DNA from: Triatoma infestans
Lineage: Eukaryota > Arthropoda > Insecta > Hemiptera > Reduviidae
Reading direction: 5' to 3'
Length of the DNA stretch: 64,000 nucleotides
Assembly (NCBI GenBank): GCA_011037195.1
Contig: JAAEAF010014803.1
Coordinates: 1 to 64,000 of the forward strand
Of the stretch, positions 45,071 to 56,330 are shown one piece after another. The notes under the pieces were generated by a model. That model worked only from the letters and a program-made list of their open reading frames with translations. It was not told the origin of the DNA and did not search any database. Position numbers and translations under genes: made by a program. How positions within the stretch are numbered: the stretch's first letter is position 1; each line of letters opens with the position of its first letter.

Positions 45071-47159
45071 AGTTCGAAATTCTATATTCTGGACAATCCG
45101 AAATTAATGCAGGGGTTTAGTTTAGTTTGAAATATTAAAATCTGAATAAACGGAAATTAATGCAGAGTTTGGTAAACAAATTTGCTTCGGCATAAATTTT
45201 GACATTTTTTATTAATCTTCTACAAGTCAATATTCTTTATATTAGATAAAGAATGGCCTATCAATATTAAAAACTAATTTGTCCGGGAAAATATATATAT
45301 GTATAATATACCATACAAAATATTGGCACCGAGTATCTATAATTTTATGATGAATTGCACGAAAAATGAAACTGAAGTGGCTAAATTACAAACATTTGTA
45401 CTTGCAAATCTCAGGAACATTCACATACACGAGACAGAAATATAATCAATTTGTAACACACAAATAATATTTTAAACATCTGTTATGTCCCGAACTTTGG
45501 AAGTTCTTTTAACTCTTTTTATAGTATGCGCGTCTTAGGTCGGTCAGAAACACATTTGACAGACATAAGAAAAAAAAATATTCCAAAGTTAGACTTTTTT
45601 TTAAAAAATTTGATAAATTAAATAGTCTAGAAGTTCAAATAATAGAGACAAAGTGTTTAATTAGTAAGTTTCTAGGGCAATATAATAAATTATCTTTTAG
45701 ATAATTATTAATCAGCCTCGTAAATTTATTAAGGGTGTTTCCAGTTAAAAAAAAAAACGAAACAATCAGAGAAGAGCGTAAAATAAATAAGAAAAAATTC
45801 ACATCTTGCAGTATGTGTAATGTATCTTATGCCTCTAAAAGAAATAAAGCAATCTTAACAGGTCTGCCTAAATTAGAAGACTCTTTTAAGTGGGCGGAGA
45901 GTTAATTCCTGCCGAAGGGTGGATTGAGATGGTAGTTTTTAACAGTAAGTTCTAACAAATGGTAGGTAATTTTTCGTAGGATGATTCGTAATGTTGCAGA
46001 AGAAGAAGAAGAAGAAAAGGTAGTAAATCTTATTGCTGGAGGCATTACATAGTAATAAGTGGGACAAGCCCAGATGGTAGTTATAGTAAGGCCCCGTTAG
46101 GTCTTTTCAATCCAGGATATTTAAGGCGAGGTGGTCGACCTAGGCACAGGACACCGTATAAACAAACAAGGCAACCTGGCCTCGCTCAAGCGCTCATTCT
46201 TTTTACTAATGATTAATTCTAAGACAGACAAGAGCAGTCTGGCCGTGCAGCTGTGAGATTATGCTTTCTCCTTCATCTGTTTAGTTTTTTACTTAATCTC
46301 ACCTAAGTATTATTGTTTTTATTACTGTACTGTCAATTATAATGTTTTTATATAAATGAGCTAGCCATTTTATAAAAAAAAAACACATTTCCTTATTCTT
46401 GCACATTTTACAAAAACAAAAGTGAAAACACATCTAATTCTGGCTAAAATACCAACATAAAACGATGTTTATTTTGTTTACAATAAAAAAAGAGAAATTG
46501 GAAATTACACAGTTTTTCTTTTTAAGTAAATGTTTTTATAAAACACTGGATTTTTTAACTGGCCTACATGACTAAAGATTTGGGTGTCTTAAGATTTAGA
46601 TTATATTTTTAATCACTACTGTCTGGAATATGACTCATAATAGAGTTTAGTCTGGGCCATTACAGTGTAATACATGTATTTTAATGAGGATAAATACTAA
46701 AATATTTAATTGAGTACACTGAAATATAAGCTCTTATGCTTACCATAATTGTATTTAACAAAAAATTATTGTTAATAAAATATTTCCCAGTAATGTATTT
46801 TACTATAGTTTATTTAAGTACTTACATATTTTAATATAAAGTAAGTTTTAATACCAGACTTGAATTTCCTTTCAACAAAAATATCTTATTTGAAACATTC
46901 ACAATTTACTCTTACAACAACAATTCTGGTAATTGTTCTTATCGGCAAAATTTTTTTTAATGTTGGAAATTTTTACCAAACATTACTTGCTATTAATATG
47001 ATATATGTAGGTGGTGAACTACTAATTATCTACCAGATAATTTGGAGAATATTATGTTGTTGGTCCACCTGCAATTACATGTCTTCCAGTAACATTTTCA
47101 TGAATATAAACAATAATAGTGAGTATTAATGATAAACATTACTGAATCCGTTCTGTAAA
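45071..47159. other. Long stretch without recognised gene
   Basis: AT-rich. A (GAA)n run at 46003-46018 precedes a more GC-balanced patch (46020-46270) that may be a retroposon piece, but I cannot identify it. Confidence 0.4.
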
Positions 47160-47540
47160 CTCGCCAGTCAACTGATTGTCTTCAAACTAGGAATTTTGGC
47201 GATACATTTCATTCTTATTAATATTATATTGATGATAGATAGGATTATATAATGTACTGAACCAGCACTTTAGAGGAAAGCCAAAAGCCACCATCTCTTT
47301 TTCCCCAGAAAAATGTTTTAAATAAAAGTTGTAGCCCTTTATATATGTAGTTGGTAGACGTAATTTAAAGAAACTTGTTAGGTTCGTTTTCAAGAAAATT
47401 GCAAGAAAACTAAAAAAATTCATTCAGTAAAGTTTATTTTTTTATTAATTTTATTTTTATTTAGGGCTATCTGAACATGAATTTCTAGAGATAAACTCAA
47501 TGTCGAAAATTTCACACGATTACAATAATTCCTTTTACTT
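47160..47540 (-). repeat. HLR repeat, degenerate copy
   Basis: AAACTAGGAATTTTGGCGAT, CCAGCACTTTAGAGGAAAGC, TTTTAAATAAAAGTTGTAGC, then CGAAAATTTCACACGATTAC: HLR order in reverse orientation with large deletions. Confidence 0.6.
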
Positions 47541-47719
47541 GCATTCTAGAAGAGCTAATTACATTACATATAAAAAAACAAGTTGCCAACACTAAATTAA
47601 TCCATAAAAATGAAAAGAAAGAATTTTGGAAATTATTCTGTGGTAGTCTTAAATCCAATTTAAAGTTACTAAGGAAAGTCCTGGTGTCCTTTTTTTTAAA
47701 TTAGGTTTTCTTAAAATTT

Positions 47720-48108
47720 TTTTTTATTTTGAGGGAGATGCAACAATAAAGTTTCCTCTAAAGTGTTTTAAAGGTTCTAACAACTAAATAATTTTCAAGA
47801 AAATAAATGCATTACCGAAATTCAGTAAATCAAATTGCAACTTATTATATAATTTACTAAAATTTTCGGAATTTTCTCTAAGAAGGTTCAAAGATTTTCT
47901 ACAAAAATCTATAGCTAACTGCTCATATATGTACAATATATCTTTCACTATTATTTCCCACAAATAGGTATTTATAGGTAAAAATTTATCTAGTGGGTTT
48001 TTGGAAAATCACGTTGTCTGATCTGACAATGCACCTGGTGGTAGCTGAGGGAACTAAATTATAGAATTGAGTAAAAGAAATTTACTTGAATGTTTCATTC
48101 CAAGTTTT
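47720..48108 (+). repeat. HLR repeat, degenerate 3' part
   Basis: GAGGGAGATGCAACAATAAA, TTTCCTCTAAAGTGTTTTA, and an end with GAGTAAAAGAAATTTACTTG: the G-box-to-terminus order of a forward HLR copy, strongly diverged. Confidence 0.45.
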
Positions 48109-48349
48109 TTTCATTTCTGAAAAGTGATCATATTGAGAATATTCACATATTTCATAATTGAAAGAAAAGTGATCAGTTTCTCTATATCTTAATATACAAT
48201 ACTTTAATTCTGTGCACGTGATCTTTGTTTATAAATGATTAATACAAGACTAGTATTTTACATGTGAATTAAGAAAATATCTCTTCAATTATTTTAGAGA
48301 GTAAATTAAGAAAAATACTCTTCTATATCTTCTCAATTATATTCTTTAA

Positions 48350-49158
48350 TATCACCATGGATTTATCAGTGGGCGCTCCGTTTTGTCTAACCTTGTAACT
48401 TACGAAAATATTATCGTTGTTTTACTTGAATATGGAGTTAATTAGGTGGATGCTGTTTACACTGATCTAGCGAAGGCGTTTGACAAGGTATGTAATAAAA
48501 TTCTTTTAGCTAAATTGGTTGCTTATGGCGTGTCTGGAAATTTATTGTCATGGTTTGAGAGTTATTTGTCTATAGAGTGTTATATGTAAAAATAAAAAAC
48601 TTCTTATCCAAAAAAATTATACCTATATTTGGCGTTCCCCAAGTATCGCATCCAGGACCACTTCTTTTCATTTTATACATTAACGATCTTGTAGGTAATC
48701 TGGCCAATGTTCATGTTTTATTGTTTGCCGATGACTTAAAGTTATTTGCTCCTGTAAATAATTTAAATGATGCCATGGTGGTACAAAATAATTTACAATG
48801 CTTTTCTCGATAGTGTGACAGTAATTTACTATTTATAAATGTAAATAAATGTTCTGTGATAAGTTTTACCAGAAGTTATTCGCCCATTTCTTTTATGTAT
48901 AATATTAATGATGTATGCCTAAATAGAACTGACACCATCAGAGACCTGAGAGTTCTGTTTGATGGTAGGTTACGTCAGCCAGGTCTTTAATGTCGTATCT
49001 AAAGCATATAGAATGCTTGGTTTTGTAAATCGTAATACCATAAAATTGAAAAATCGAAACTCCTACAAGGTTTTATTTACTGCACTAGTCAGACCTGTAT
49101 TAGAAGTTGTGTATCACAATATAACCACAGTATATATTGTGGTCACCACAATATAACG
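48350..49158 (+). pseudogene. LINE reverse transcriptase, part 1
   Basis: HGFISGRSVLSNLVTYE, then VDAVYTDLAKAFDKV (catalytic Asp block), GVPQVSHPGPLLFILYINDL, and LLFADDLKLFAPVNN with an intact FADD active site. The palm end and thumb (MLGFVNRNTIKLKN, LVRPVLEVVY) follow. This is the full palm of a Jockey/CR1-like non-LTR reverse transcriptase. Frameshifts lie near 48590 and 48960 and stops are present. The frame breaks off at 49158, next to the HLR copy inserted at 49167, and the C-terminal part continues at 50240. It is dead, but one of the best preserved reverse transcriptases here. Confidence 0.85.
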
Positions 49159-49166
49159 AAAAAAAA

Positions 49167-50006
49167 TCTGGTGTGAAACACTCACACAACTTTCTCTTAC
49201 TCCAGTTATCAAAATTATAATTGACAAATTTTATAGTTAGTGTACCAAATTTATAGGAATTTGTCGAAAACTGAAAAAAACTATTCAGTAAAAGCGCACT
49301 TCCGGTTTACTGATTTTCTTCACACCCGGAATTTTGGCCAACTATTTATTTCTAATTAATTTCATTTGGATGATAGAGTTGTATAATCAAGTATGATACC
49401 ACTTTAGAGGAAGCTGTAACCCTACCCCTCTCCTAAAAGTGCTCTTAAATGAATTTTCCCAGAGAAATGTTTTATAAAAGTTGTAGATCTTTGAATGTTT
49501 AGTTTATATGTGTAGTTTCAAGAAAATCGTCGGGCCATTTTTGAGAAAATCGCGAAAAAGTGAAAAAATCATATTTAGTAAAGTGTTAAAACAAAAGCAC
49601 TTCCGGTTTTCCGATTTTTCGCAAACTCGGAATTTCAACAACATATTTAATTCTAATTAACATTATTTAAATGACCGAATTGTGTAATAACCTGAAATAG
49701 CACTTTAGAGGGTAACCTAACCCCACCCCTCCCACAGAAGGGCCCTTAAATCAATTTTCCCAGATAAATGTTTCAAATAAAAGTTGTAGCTCCTTGTATA
49801 TGTAGTTGATGTATGAAGTTTAAAGAAAATCCTTGGAGCCATTTTTAAGAAAAACGCAAAAAAGTAAAAAAGTCAACTAGTAAAGTGGTACTTCCGGTTG
49901 AAGAATTTTAACAGATAACGCACAGTCAGATCGCATGGTGATACCTAAACGGAATATTAAGTTTTAGTTTTCTACGATTTTTCGTTTTTGAGCTATGCTG
50001 TTCACA

Positions 50007-50055
<49 letters not shown>

Positions 50056-50178
50056 CATTTGCTAAAAACCACTTTTTTGGACTCAGGGGACCTCAAAACG
50101 GATATTTCCGGTGAAAACTCGATATCGAAAATTTGACACGATTACAATACTTCCTCTTACTAGGAGTAAGAGAAAGTA
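49167..50178 (-). repeat. HLR repeat, complete three-unit copy inserted in a LINE
   Basis: 1012 bp, both hairpin ends intact, three units, a pure (CA)n tract of about 40 bp (50012-50052), CGATATCG palindrome and GGAGTAAGAGAAAGTA end. It interrupts the reverse-transcriptase relic 48350-50685, so it is younger than that LINE. Confidence 0.93.
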
Positions 50179-50239
50179 ATAATATATCGACATGAAGAAA
50201 TAATCACCACTGTATAGAATATGACAAAAATTGCAATAT

Positions 50240-50685
50240 TAAAACTGTAAAGTTCGAAGACAACTTAATGATTTAATGTTAATTTATGATATTTTAAACG
50301 ATAGAATTGATTGTAAAGATTTGGTTTCAGCTATTTCTTTTTATGCGCCATTTAAAAAAGTTCGCAATACCTCATTATTTCGTGTATTATTTTATAAAAA
50401 TAGCTATTGGTGTAATGCTTGCACCCCTGAGCATTAAGATTGTTCAGTTCTCTTGATAAGGATTTGGGATGTGTTTTCTATCAATCAGAACAGTTTTAAA
50501 AAAGACTATGTCTAGCTATACAGTAATTCTTTTATATTTCCAAATCTTTTTAAATAAAATATTTTTACACATATGATCTAATTTTTATTTACTAATATAT
50601 ATATGTCTGTATACATTTTGGACAGTCTGTATGTATTTTAAACATTTAAGGATGTATTATCCGTTAAATAAATAAATAAAATGAC
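50240..50685 (+). pseudogene. LINE reverse transcriptase, part 2 and 3' tail
   Basis: RRQLNDLMLIYDILNDRIDC, then LVSAISFYAPFKKVRNTSLF and VLFYKNSYWCNACTPEH before a stop. This is the usual C-terminal block of these LINE polyproteins (NDL-LYKLLNG-IDC pattern). A 3' UTR follows, ending in TAAATAAATAAATAAA (50664-50680), directly next to the 3' end of the acyltransferase gene on the other strand. Confidence 0.78.
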
Positions 50686-50708
50686 TTACTTAAGAAAATA
50701 CACACAAC

Positions 50709-51812
50709 TTATACAGCATATTCCCATATAATTGTTATGAAATAACGTATAAGTCGATAATGTAAATATGTAGATAATAGATAAAAGACATTAACAAATA
50801 TCAAACCGATTACGTTTTGTTTTAATTCCGTGGCACATTGAAGTTCTGCACCTTCATTATACATTGAACAATAGTTAAGGGGCATTTCGTGGTTATAAAA
50901 ACTCTCCAATATTTTATCTTTTTCTTCCCATAAATTATATAACCATTTTGTAACATCTTCATCACCTTCTTTTATTTGTGATGCTGGAAATAATCTGTAC
51001 AGTATACGTACTTTACAAGGTTTTCTCCAACCAGTAATTATATTGAAAAGATCTAATGGGACACCGTTTTCATAAGCTATTGTTATATCTATTACCCATT
51101 TTATAGTATTATTTTCATTATTTAAATAATTATTAGTTTTATCAAGCTGAAATTTTAATACTTCCATAATAGTTTGTGCGGCACCAGTTCTTGGCAAAGC
51201 AACATTTGTTATAGTATTTGAAATATTATGCTCGGCTGCATAACGCCTACTAAGTTCACGCCTTTTTCTTAAAAAACCACCTTCTGGAAATAATACAATA
51301 AATTTCTTATTTGATGGTAAAAATATATTATTAATATGATCTTTTAATCGTTTTTTAGCTTCTTCTCTAACATGACTACCAGAAAGTATAAATAGATCAC
51401 CATGTAAATATGATATAGCACCAAAATGTGTTATGCAAAATATCCAATCCATTATCCACATGACATTTTTTATATATTTATTTGCATTGAAAAGTGCCAT
51501 TAATATTAGTACATCAGCCGTAGATTGATGGTTAACTAATATTAATATCTTTCCAGCAGTATTACATGGTTTTAATAGATCACCCATTTCAATGATATTA
51601 TAACCTGCTGACCAACTCCAAACGGTTACTATAGATATTAACCATCCATAAAGTGTCTCTTCTATTTTAAAATATAAATCTTTATTAATTGGTTTAATTG
51701 GCGATATAAGTAACACCCATGTACAATAAGGTATTGTTGTATATATATTGTTTATTACTATTAGTATGGTTCTTAAACCAGCTCTTAATAATTTATAAAG
51801 GTATAAAATCAT
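50709..51812 (-). CDS. LPGAT1: LPGAT1-type lysophospholipid acyltransferase, intronless
   Basis: The 367-codon uninterrupted frame aligns over its whole length, by motif order, with acyl-CoA:lysophosphatidylglycerol acyltransferase 1 (about 370 residues in vertebrates). These enzymes move an acyl chain from acyl-CoA to a lysophospholipid at the ER membrane. Visible landmarks are hydrophobic stretches near residues 14-37 and 58-72, NHQSTAD (94-100, the catalytic NHx4D with His95 and Asp100) and HGDLFI (137-142, motif II). FPEGGFLRKRRE (175-186, motif III), VALPRTGA (204-211, motif IV), WVIDITIAY and a C-terminal membrane segment (about 333-357) follow. The start at 51812 fits the family's N terminus. 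Vertebrate genes have several introns; this copy has none, so it is either a naturally intronless gene or an intact retrocopy. No A-tail or target duplication is visible. Very AT-rich codon use matches its surroundings. Confidence 0.93.
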   Translation of the reverse strand: MILYLYKLLRAGLRTILIVINNIYTTIPYCTWVLLISPIKPINKDLYFKIEETLYGWLISIVTVWSWSAGYNIIEMGDLLKPCNTAGKILILVNHQSTADVLILMALFNANKYIKNVMWIMDWIFCITHFGAISYLHGDLFILSGSHVREEAKKRLKDHINNIFLPSNKKFIVLFPEGGFLRKRRELSRRYAAEHNISNTITNVALPRTGAAQTIMEVLKFQLDKTNNYLNNENNTIKWVIDITIAYENGVPLDLFNIITGWRKPCKVRILYRLFPASQIKEGDEDVTKWLYNLWEEKDKILESFYNHEMPLNYCSMYNEGAELQCATELKQNVIGLIFVNVFYLLSTYLHYRLIRYFITIIWEYAV

Positions 51813-52259
51813 ATTATCAACTTTCTAATATTTTCATCACTATGTTCTTTCATAACTCACTTTGTAATATATTATGTTTTTTAACTTTGTTTTTCAACTT
51901 TCACTTATTGTTAATCTCTTTTAATATGAAACAATTACATACTTTTCTTGGTTATTCTGTCCGATTTTTTAAATATGATCTAGGTATACTTTTCTATCTC
52001 AAATTACAATTTTTTTCAATATTTAGAATTTTTATTTACTACATAACCTACTAGCAAATTGTAACTATAGCAGCACTGAACTTTACTTTTATTATCTTTT
52101 TAGAGATTATCACATGATTTCCTAGCTTGGAAGAAACTATAGTTATTGAATAGAATGATGAATAAAATAAAATTATTGATTTAACATAGCGGATTAAAAG
52201 TGTGGACTCTAAGTAAACTGTTATTTCGGGACTTTAAATTAAAAATAAAAATAAAATAA
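51813..52259. other. Upstream flank of the acyltransferase gene
   Basis: AT-rich. The 111-codon plus-strand frame overlapping here is a low-complexity shadow. No promoter element can be stated with confidence. Confidence 0.4.
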
Positions 52260-52745
52260 TCTGGTTTGAATCACTCACACTGCATACTCTTCTTATTGCA
52301 ATTCCATAGTTATAAATAATAAATTCTCTATGGAAACATGGAATTCAAGTTTAAAAAGAAGGGAGAACTTAAAATTATAATAAAACGACTCTTTTGTGTA
52401 TGACCACTCCCAGAACTCCACTAAAATCAGGTTTTTGGAAAAAAGTTGCAAATACAAGTACTAGGTCTATATACGAGTAGTTGTACCAAGTTTAAAGACA
52501 TTTTAAGTCTTTTTCAAGCAAAATAGCAGAAAACGGAAAACAACCGATCAGTAAAGTCACACTTCTGTTAAATCGATTTTTTTCAAACTCGACAAATTTT
52601 GGCAATACATTTAATTTTTTATTTATATTATATAGATGATGGAATCATATAATACATTAAAATGGTACTTACAGCTTAGCCAAATGTTACCCATCCCTCA
52701 GAATTCTACTAAAATGAATTTTCCCACAGAAGTCATTGCTCATTA
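52260..52745 (-). repeat. HLR repeat, degenerate copy
   Basis: TCTGGTTTGAATCACTCACAC (damaged hairpin end), GAAAACGGAAAACAACCGAT, TCACACTTCTGTTAAATCG and GAATTTTCCCACAGAAG are in HLR order. The microsatellite and the far end are absent. Confidence 0.65.
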
Positions 52746-52768
52746 TTTGTGTAAATCCTGTTAGTTCT

Positions 52769-52822
52769 GTTTGCTGAAAAGGCTCATTTGCAACATAAGC
52801 GAAACGTCAGATTTTAGCAAAC
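52769..52822 (+). other. Weak hammerhead-like motif
   Basis: CTGAAAA, an extra G, GCT...AGC, GAA, ACGT, C, with GTTTGCT at 52769 complementary to AGCAAAC at 52816. Same element order as the better motifs, but stem II is only 3 bp and stem I overlaps the core, so this is tentative. Confidence 0.2.
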
Positions 52823-52947
52823 CACTGACGCGGTCTTAATCTGGAAACTCAAGTGTTTTTTTATTAATTCTCCTTTTTAGTTTCTCAAATACTTATTTAT
52901 ACATTATTCTTTATTTATTTGATATTGTATTAGTTGTTGTGTTTGTT

Positions 52948-53215
52948 GGTTCCGGCGAGCTGGAAAGCATCAGAGACATTTTCCGTAGCCTGCTTCATTT
53001 TGTGGTCACCACCGGTTTCGGGCGTTCGCCCCATCTTCAGGTTGCGATTTTCAGGCAGTGTAACCACAGAGCGAATTCACTTAAACAGTGTAAACTGAAT
53101 TTGCTCTGTGCAAGTCTGCGTTGTCATACTGTCTGAAAAACGCATCCTAAAGATGGGCGAACGCCAGAAAAAGGTCGATGGCCACAAAATGAAGCAGGCT
53201 ACCACGGAAAATGTG
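52948..53215. mobile_element. Foldback repeat copy
   Basis: Both arms are present (GTTCCGGCGAGCTGGAAAGC outer left; AAAATGAAGCAGGCTACCAC in the right arm) around a TAAACAGTGTAAACTGAATT centre. The left arm (minus strand) keeps CTGAAGA and GAAACCGGT, but the stem I closing bases are changed. Confidence 0.75.
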
Positions 53216-54068
53216 TCCTCTGATGATATTGTATTGTTTTATTTATTTATTTATATTTAATTTAACTTAAATTGATATCGACTCATTCTGATGGTGGTTC
53301 TCTTAACGTTGAACCATACTTCAGTTCCTCAAATGAGACAACCACTTTTTATCACTACTAAATCCTTAAAAAGAAAGCAAAAGATACCGAACAATTCATC
53401 TTCAAAAAAATAAGAAGGGTTCACAAACCGCAGCGGTTACTAAGATAAACAAATTAGCAATACAATAAAAAAAAACAGATAGCTTACCCCAGACTACCAA
53501 TATCATTTGTTTCAACCTTCAGGAACCACCCATCCACTAATAATATGTAGAGAACTTCAAGGAGTCAAGAGGACCCCCTCCCCCATACATAGCCATCCAT
53601 CTGTTAAACGCTATTCTTCTCAAACCCAGTATACTCAACCCAGCTACTCAACCTACTGACTTCCCGCCACTCAAGAATTCAAGCCAGCTAAAACAATAAC
53701 AATAACAATAGATCTACATCATATCTTCAGTTGGTGGCGGGGCTTACGCCTGTTCAGTCTTCTCCACAACGGTCCACATCTGCTTCATCATCAGATATCT
53801 CTTCTCCAGAACATTTTTACTTATTTTTTTATTAAAAAAAACATTGATTTTGAATAGTTGTGAAGAATTTGTGGCGTTGAATTGTAAATGTTATAAGCAG
53901 TTAGTTTAGTGTTTTTGGTGCACTCTATTGGGCCAAAATATAATCACTTCTCTACCTTCCAAGATTAGTAGGCAGGTACTTATCCCCTTAATACCTCTCT
54001 GTTGGGACAGATATGTATGTAAAATTTGAGTTAAAGAAAATTATTTTATACATAATTGTACAAACAAC
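53216..54068. other. Stretch without recognised gene
   Basis: Somewhat less AT-rich than average, with a short AACAAT repeat near 53694-53709. No domain recognised. Confidence 0.4.
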
Positions 54069-54103
54069 GGTAAGAGAAAGTTGTGTGAGTGCTACGAACC
54101 AGA
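54069..54103 (+). repeat. HLR repeat, terminal 35 bp
   Basis: GGTAAGAGAAAGTTGTGTGA and a damaged hairpin ending ACCAGATTTTTT. Only the 3' terminus is recognisable. Confidence 0.6.
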
Positions 54104-54660
54104 TTTTTTTCTATTAATTCATTTCTTTTATCTTTAAAGTGTCACTCATTGATACAGTATTAAAAAAAAAAAGAAATTGCTATCTGTTTTTGATTTAAGT
54201 AGTTTTGACCACATTTAAACTTTTTCTTTATAAACAAAACTGTGAGACCTAAATATAAGCAGAATGACAGAAAAGTTTTCATGTTTAGAGAAACATCTAT
54301 CTTCACTTTGGTGTATAAATTGATTTTAGAAAAGAACATTTATTTTCCAGTGATCAACATCAATGGTAGTAGCCTAATAATAGTAAACAGAATGGCAAAA
54401 TTCCAGTTATCCTTTCACTCCAGATGGTTTGACGGCAAAAATAAAACAAATTTATAAATAAAGTTATGTTTTTTTTTTTTAAGATAGTTTTAAATCAACT
54501 TTAGTTAGATGATTAGAGTTGTTACACTATTTATGGAAAATTTCGTTTGCAATCCCATTGGCCAGTTAAATACTATGTATTAATAATTTCTACAGCCTAA
54601 ATTAGAAAAAAGTATAATATTAGAATTGTATTGACGAAATTTTAAACGCTATAAAAATAT
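54104..54660. other. AT-rich stretch without gene
   Basis: A 71-codon frame at 54242-54457 has no recognisable family. Confidence 0.35.
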
Positions 54661-54834
54661 AATGTGGACAAATTATTTGCATGAAACAGCCGAATGGAAT
54701 CAATACCTCCACTTTAAGAGCTGCACTTGTAGCCGGCGTTGATAGATATCATTTACGCGATGCAGAAATCTTTAAAGTTATGCAGTAATTAAAGAGGATC
54801 TGTGTTACTAATCCAGCAACGGAAGAGCAATGTG

Positions 54835-54960
54835 AATTCACTATTGAAAGATCTTGTGTGGACAATATTCATACATTGCATCAATTGTTAGAGAAGAGTA
54901 TTGCACATTTTTTGTTATAGAGCATTGCATTGCGACTGAAAGATCTATTGTTGCCACTGA
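54835..54960 (+). pseudogene. LINE reverse transcriptase, first fragment
   Basis: QCEFTIERSCVDNIHTLHQL followed by LEKSI is the fingers motif (GFRRGRSCVDNIFTLQQLIEK pattern) of a non-LTR reverse transcriptase. It belongs with the fragments at 55298-55531 and 56331-56700, separated by later insertions. A preceding stretch (54685-54790) reads LVAGVDRYHLRDAEIFKVMQ and is unassigned. Confidence 0.65.
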
Positions 54961-54978
54961 GAATTCTCAGAGTCGACA

Positions 54979-55095
54979 GAGAGCTGTAGAGGCTCCTAGG
55001 TAGAGGAAATCTAAGGCACGCTAACGCTATTTGAACGCGGGACCTCCGCTTTGCTAGTCCACCAGCGCGCTACCATTGAGCTAATGCCTTTCTTC
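54979..55095 (-). mobile_element. tRNA-derived SINE, 5' half
   Basis: The minus-strand head with TTAGCTCAATGGTAGCGCG (box A) and GTTCAAATAGCG (mutated box B), then the AGATTTCCTCTACCTAGGAG body start. It stops at GAGCTGTAGAGG-complement; the hairpin body and tail are missing. It lies inside the LINE. Confidence 0.78.
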
Positions 55096-55297
55096 TCCCT
55101 TGGCTTATGCCAATTAACTAGTGACGGAGACCCTAGTTTGTGTACTGTTTGTCCTTGTCTTTAAAGGGTAGAGTGAATGTAATTTAAATGATTGTCTACT
55201 GTTCTGGCGAAGTGCATGGAGTATATTGAGCTATGATAACCCGAGGGGTAGCTACTCCCTACAAGTAACTGCATGCAACAGATACCCCTTACGGGCA

Positions 55298-55531
55298 AAA
55301 ACAGGTGCTTATTCATTGATCTGGAAAATGCTATATGACATTGTACCCAGGAAGCTTGTATAGAATTAGCGTCTATAAATGAATGATTAATGGCTCTTAT
55401 TAAAGAAATTTATTTGAGAAATAGTTGCCAAATCAAATTGGGTAGTTTTCTTGTCCAAGCCAATTCTAACCAGAAAAGGATTCCAGAATTGTTGTATGTC
55501 GCCCACACTGTTTAAAAATATATATAAATGT
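55298..55531 (+). pseudogene. LINE reverse transcriptase, second fragment
   Basis: CLFIDLENAYDIVPRKLV (first catalytic Asp block), LIKEIYLRNSCQIKLG and MSPTLFKIYINVNLQ (the QGCSLSPTLFKIY block) appear in broken frames. The last block is cut at 55531 and continues at 56331 after the inserted LINE. Confidence 0.75.
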
Positions 55532-55542
55532 AAACTTACAAG

Positions 55543-56330
55543 GACTTTGTAGTATTTTGGATGAGAGGCTGCGTAAAACTAATTTAAAAGGCTTTTGTAT
55601 CTGCTCGGATAGCCACGCTGCGTTGAAGGCGCTTAGATCATGTGTCTTCACTTCCAGATTGGTGTTGGAATGTTATAAAAAAACTGGAAGGTCTTTCTTC
55701 ATTGAAGTATGTGCTTCTAGTCTGGGTTCCAGGTCATTTGAGAATCTTTGGGAATGAGGAGGCCAAATTATGCGCTTTCTCTCCCTTTCATTGGTCCAGA
55801 GAGCCTGCTGCTGGTGTGTCTTCTGGCGCATGTTTGTCAGGCTTCCAGACGTGGATGATCTCACAGCACTCTTCCTTATGGGGGTCCGATCGGAGTTTTG
55901 AGTAGCGGGATCCGATGTCTTTCACGGACCTCTCTCCAGGCTTCCTCACTGGGCATTGTGGCTTAAGAGACATCTCTATACAATGGGACTCATGCCTGAC
56001 CCCTTTTGTAGAGCTAAGCTGTGAGACGGAGGATGAAACACCCATGCATCTATTGGGACGGATTGTTTGGGTTGTGAAGAGATTAAATTTAGAACCTTCG
56101 GCCGGAATAAGGATATCGGTACAGGATCTTAAGCTATGTCCTTTTTAAAGTTTTGGTCCGATTTGTTCGGTATGTGGTGAAACTTAGATGGGTAAAACCT
56201 GGGCCTGGACTTTTGTTCCGGTCCCAGTAATTGTTATTCTTTAGGGGTAGCTTATATGGGCCCAGGGAACTTTGGATAGCGTAGGGTTTTGCCCTCCCTT
56301 TCCTTGAATAATAATAATAATAATAATAAT
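55543..56330 (+). mobile_element. 5'-truncated RNase H LINE nested in another LINE
   Basis: RNase H relics are ICSDSHAALKALRSCVF (catalytic Asp) and LLVWVPGHLRIFGNEEAKLC (His/Asn-Glu block; the final Asp position reads Lys). The C-terminal tail with LSCETEDETPMHLL, a 3' UTR (CTTATATGGGCCCAGGGAAC) and a TAA-repeat tail (56307-56330) follow. A perfect 11-bp target duplication AAACTTACAAG lies at 55532-55542 and 56331-56341. Frameshifts make it inactive. Confidence 0.9.

Noticed and set aside
46020..46270. GC-balanced patch as a possible exon or tRNA
   Set aside because: No open frame with a recognisable domain and no polymerase III boxes; left as unidentified.
51719..52054. 111-codon frame upstream and antisense of the acyltransferase
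   Set aside because: Phe/Leu/Tyr-rich low-complexity translation, partly antisense to the real gene. No family resemblance.
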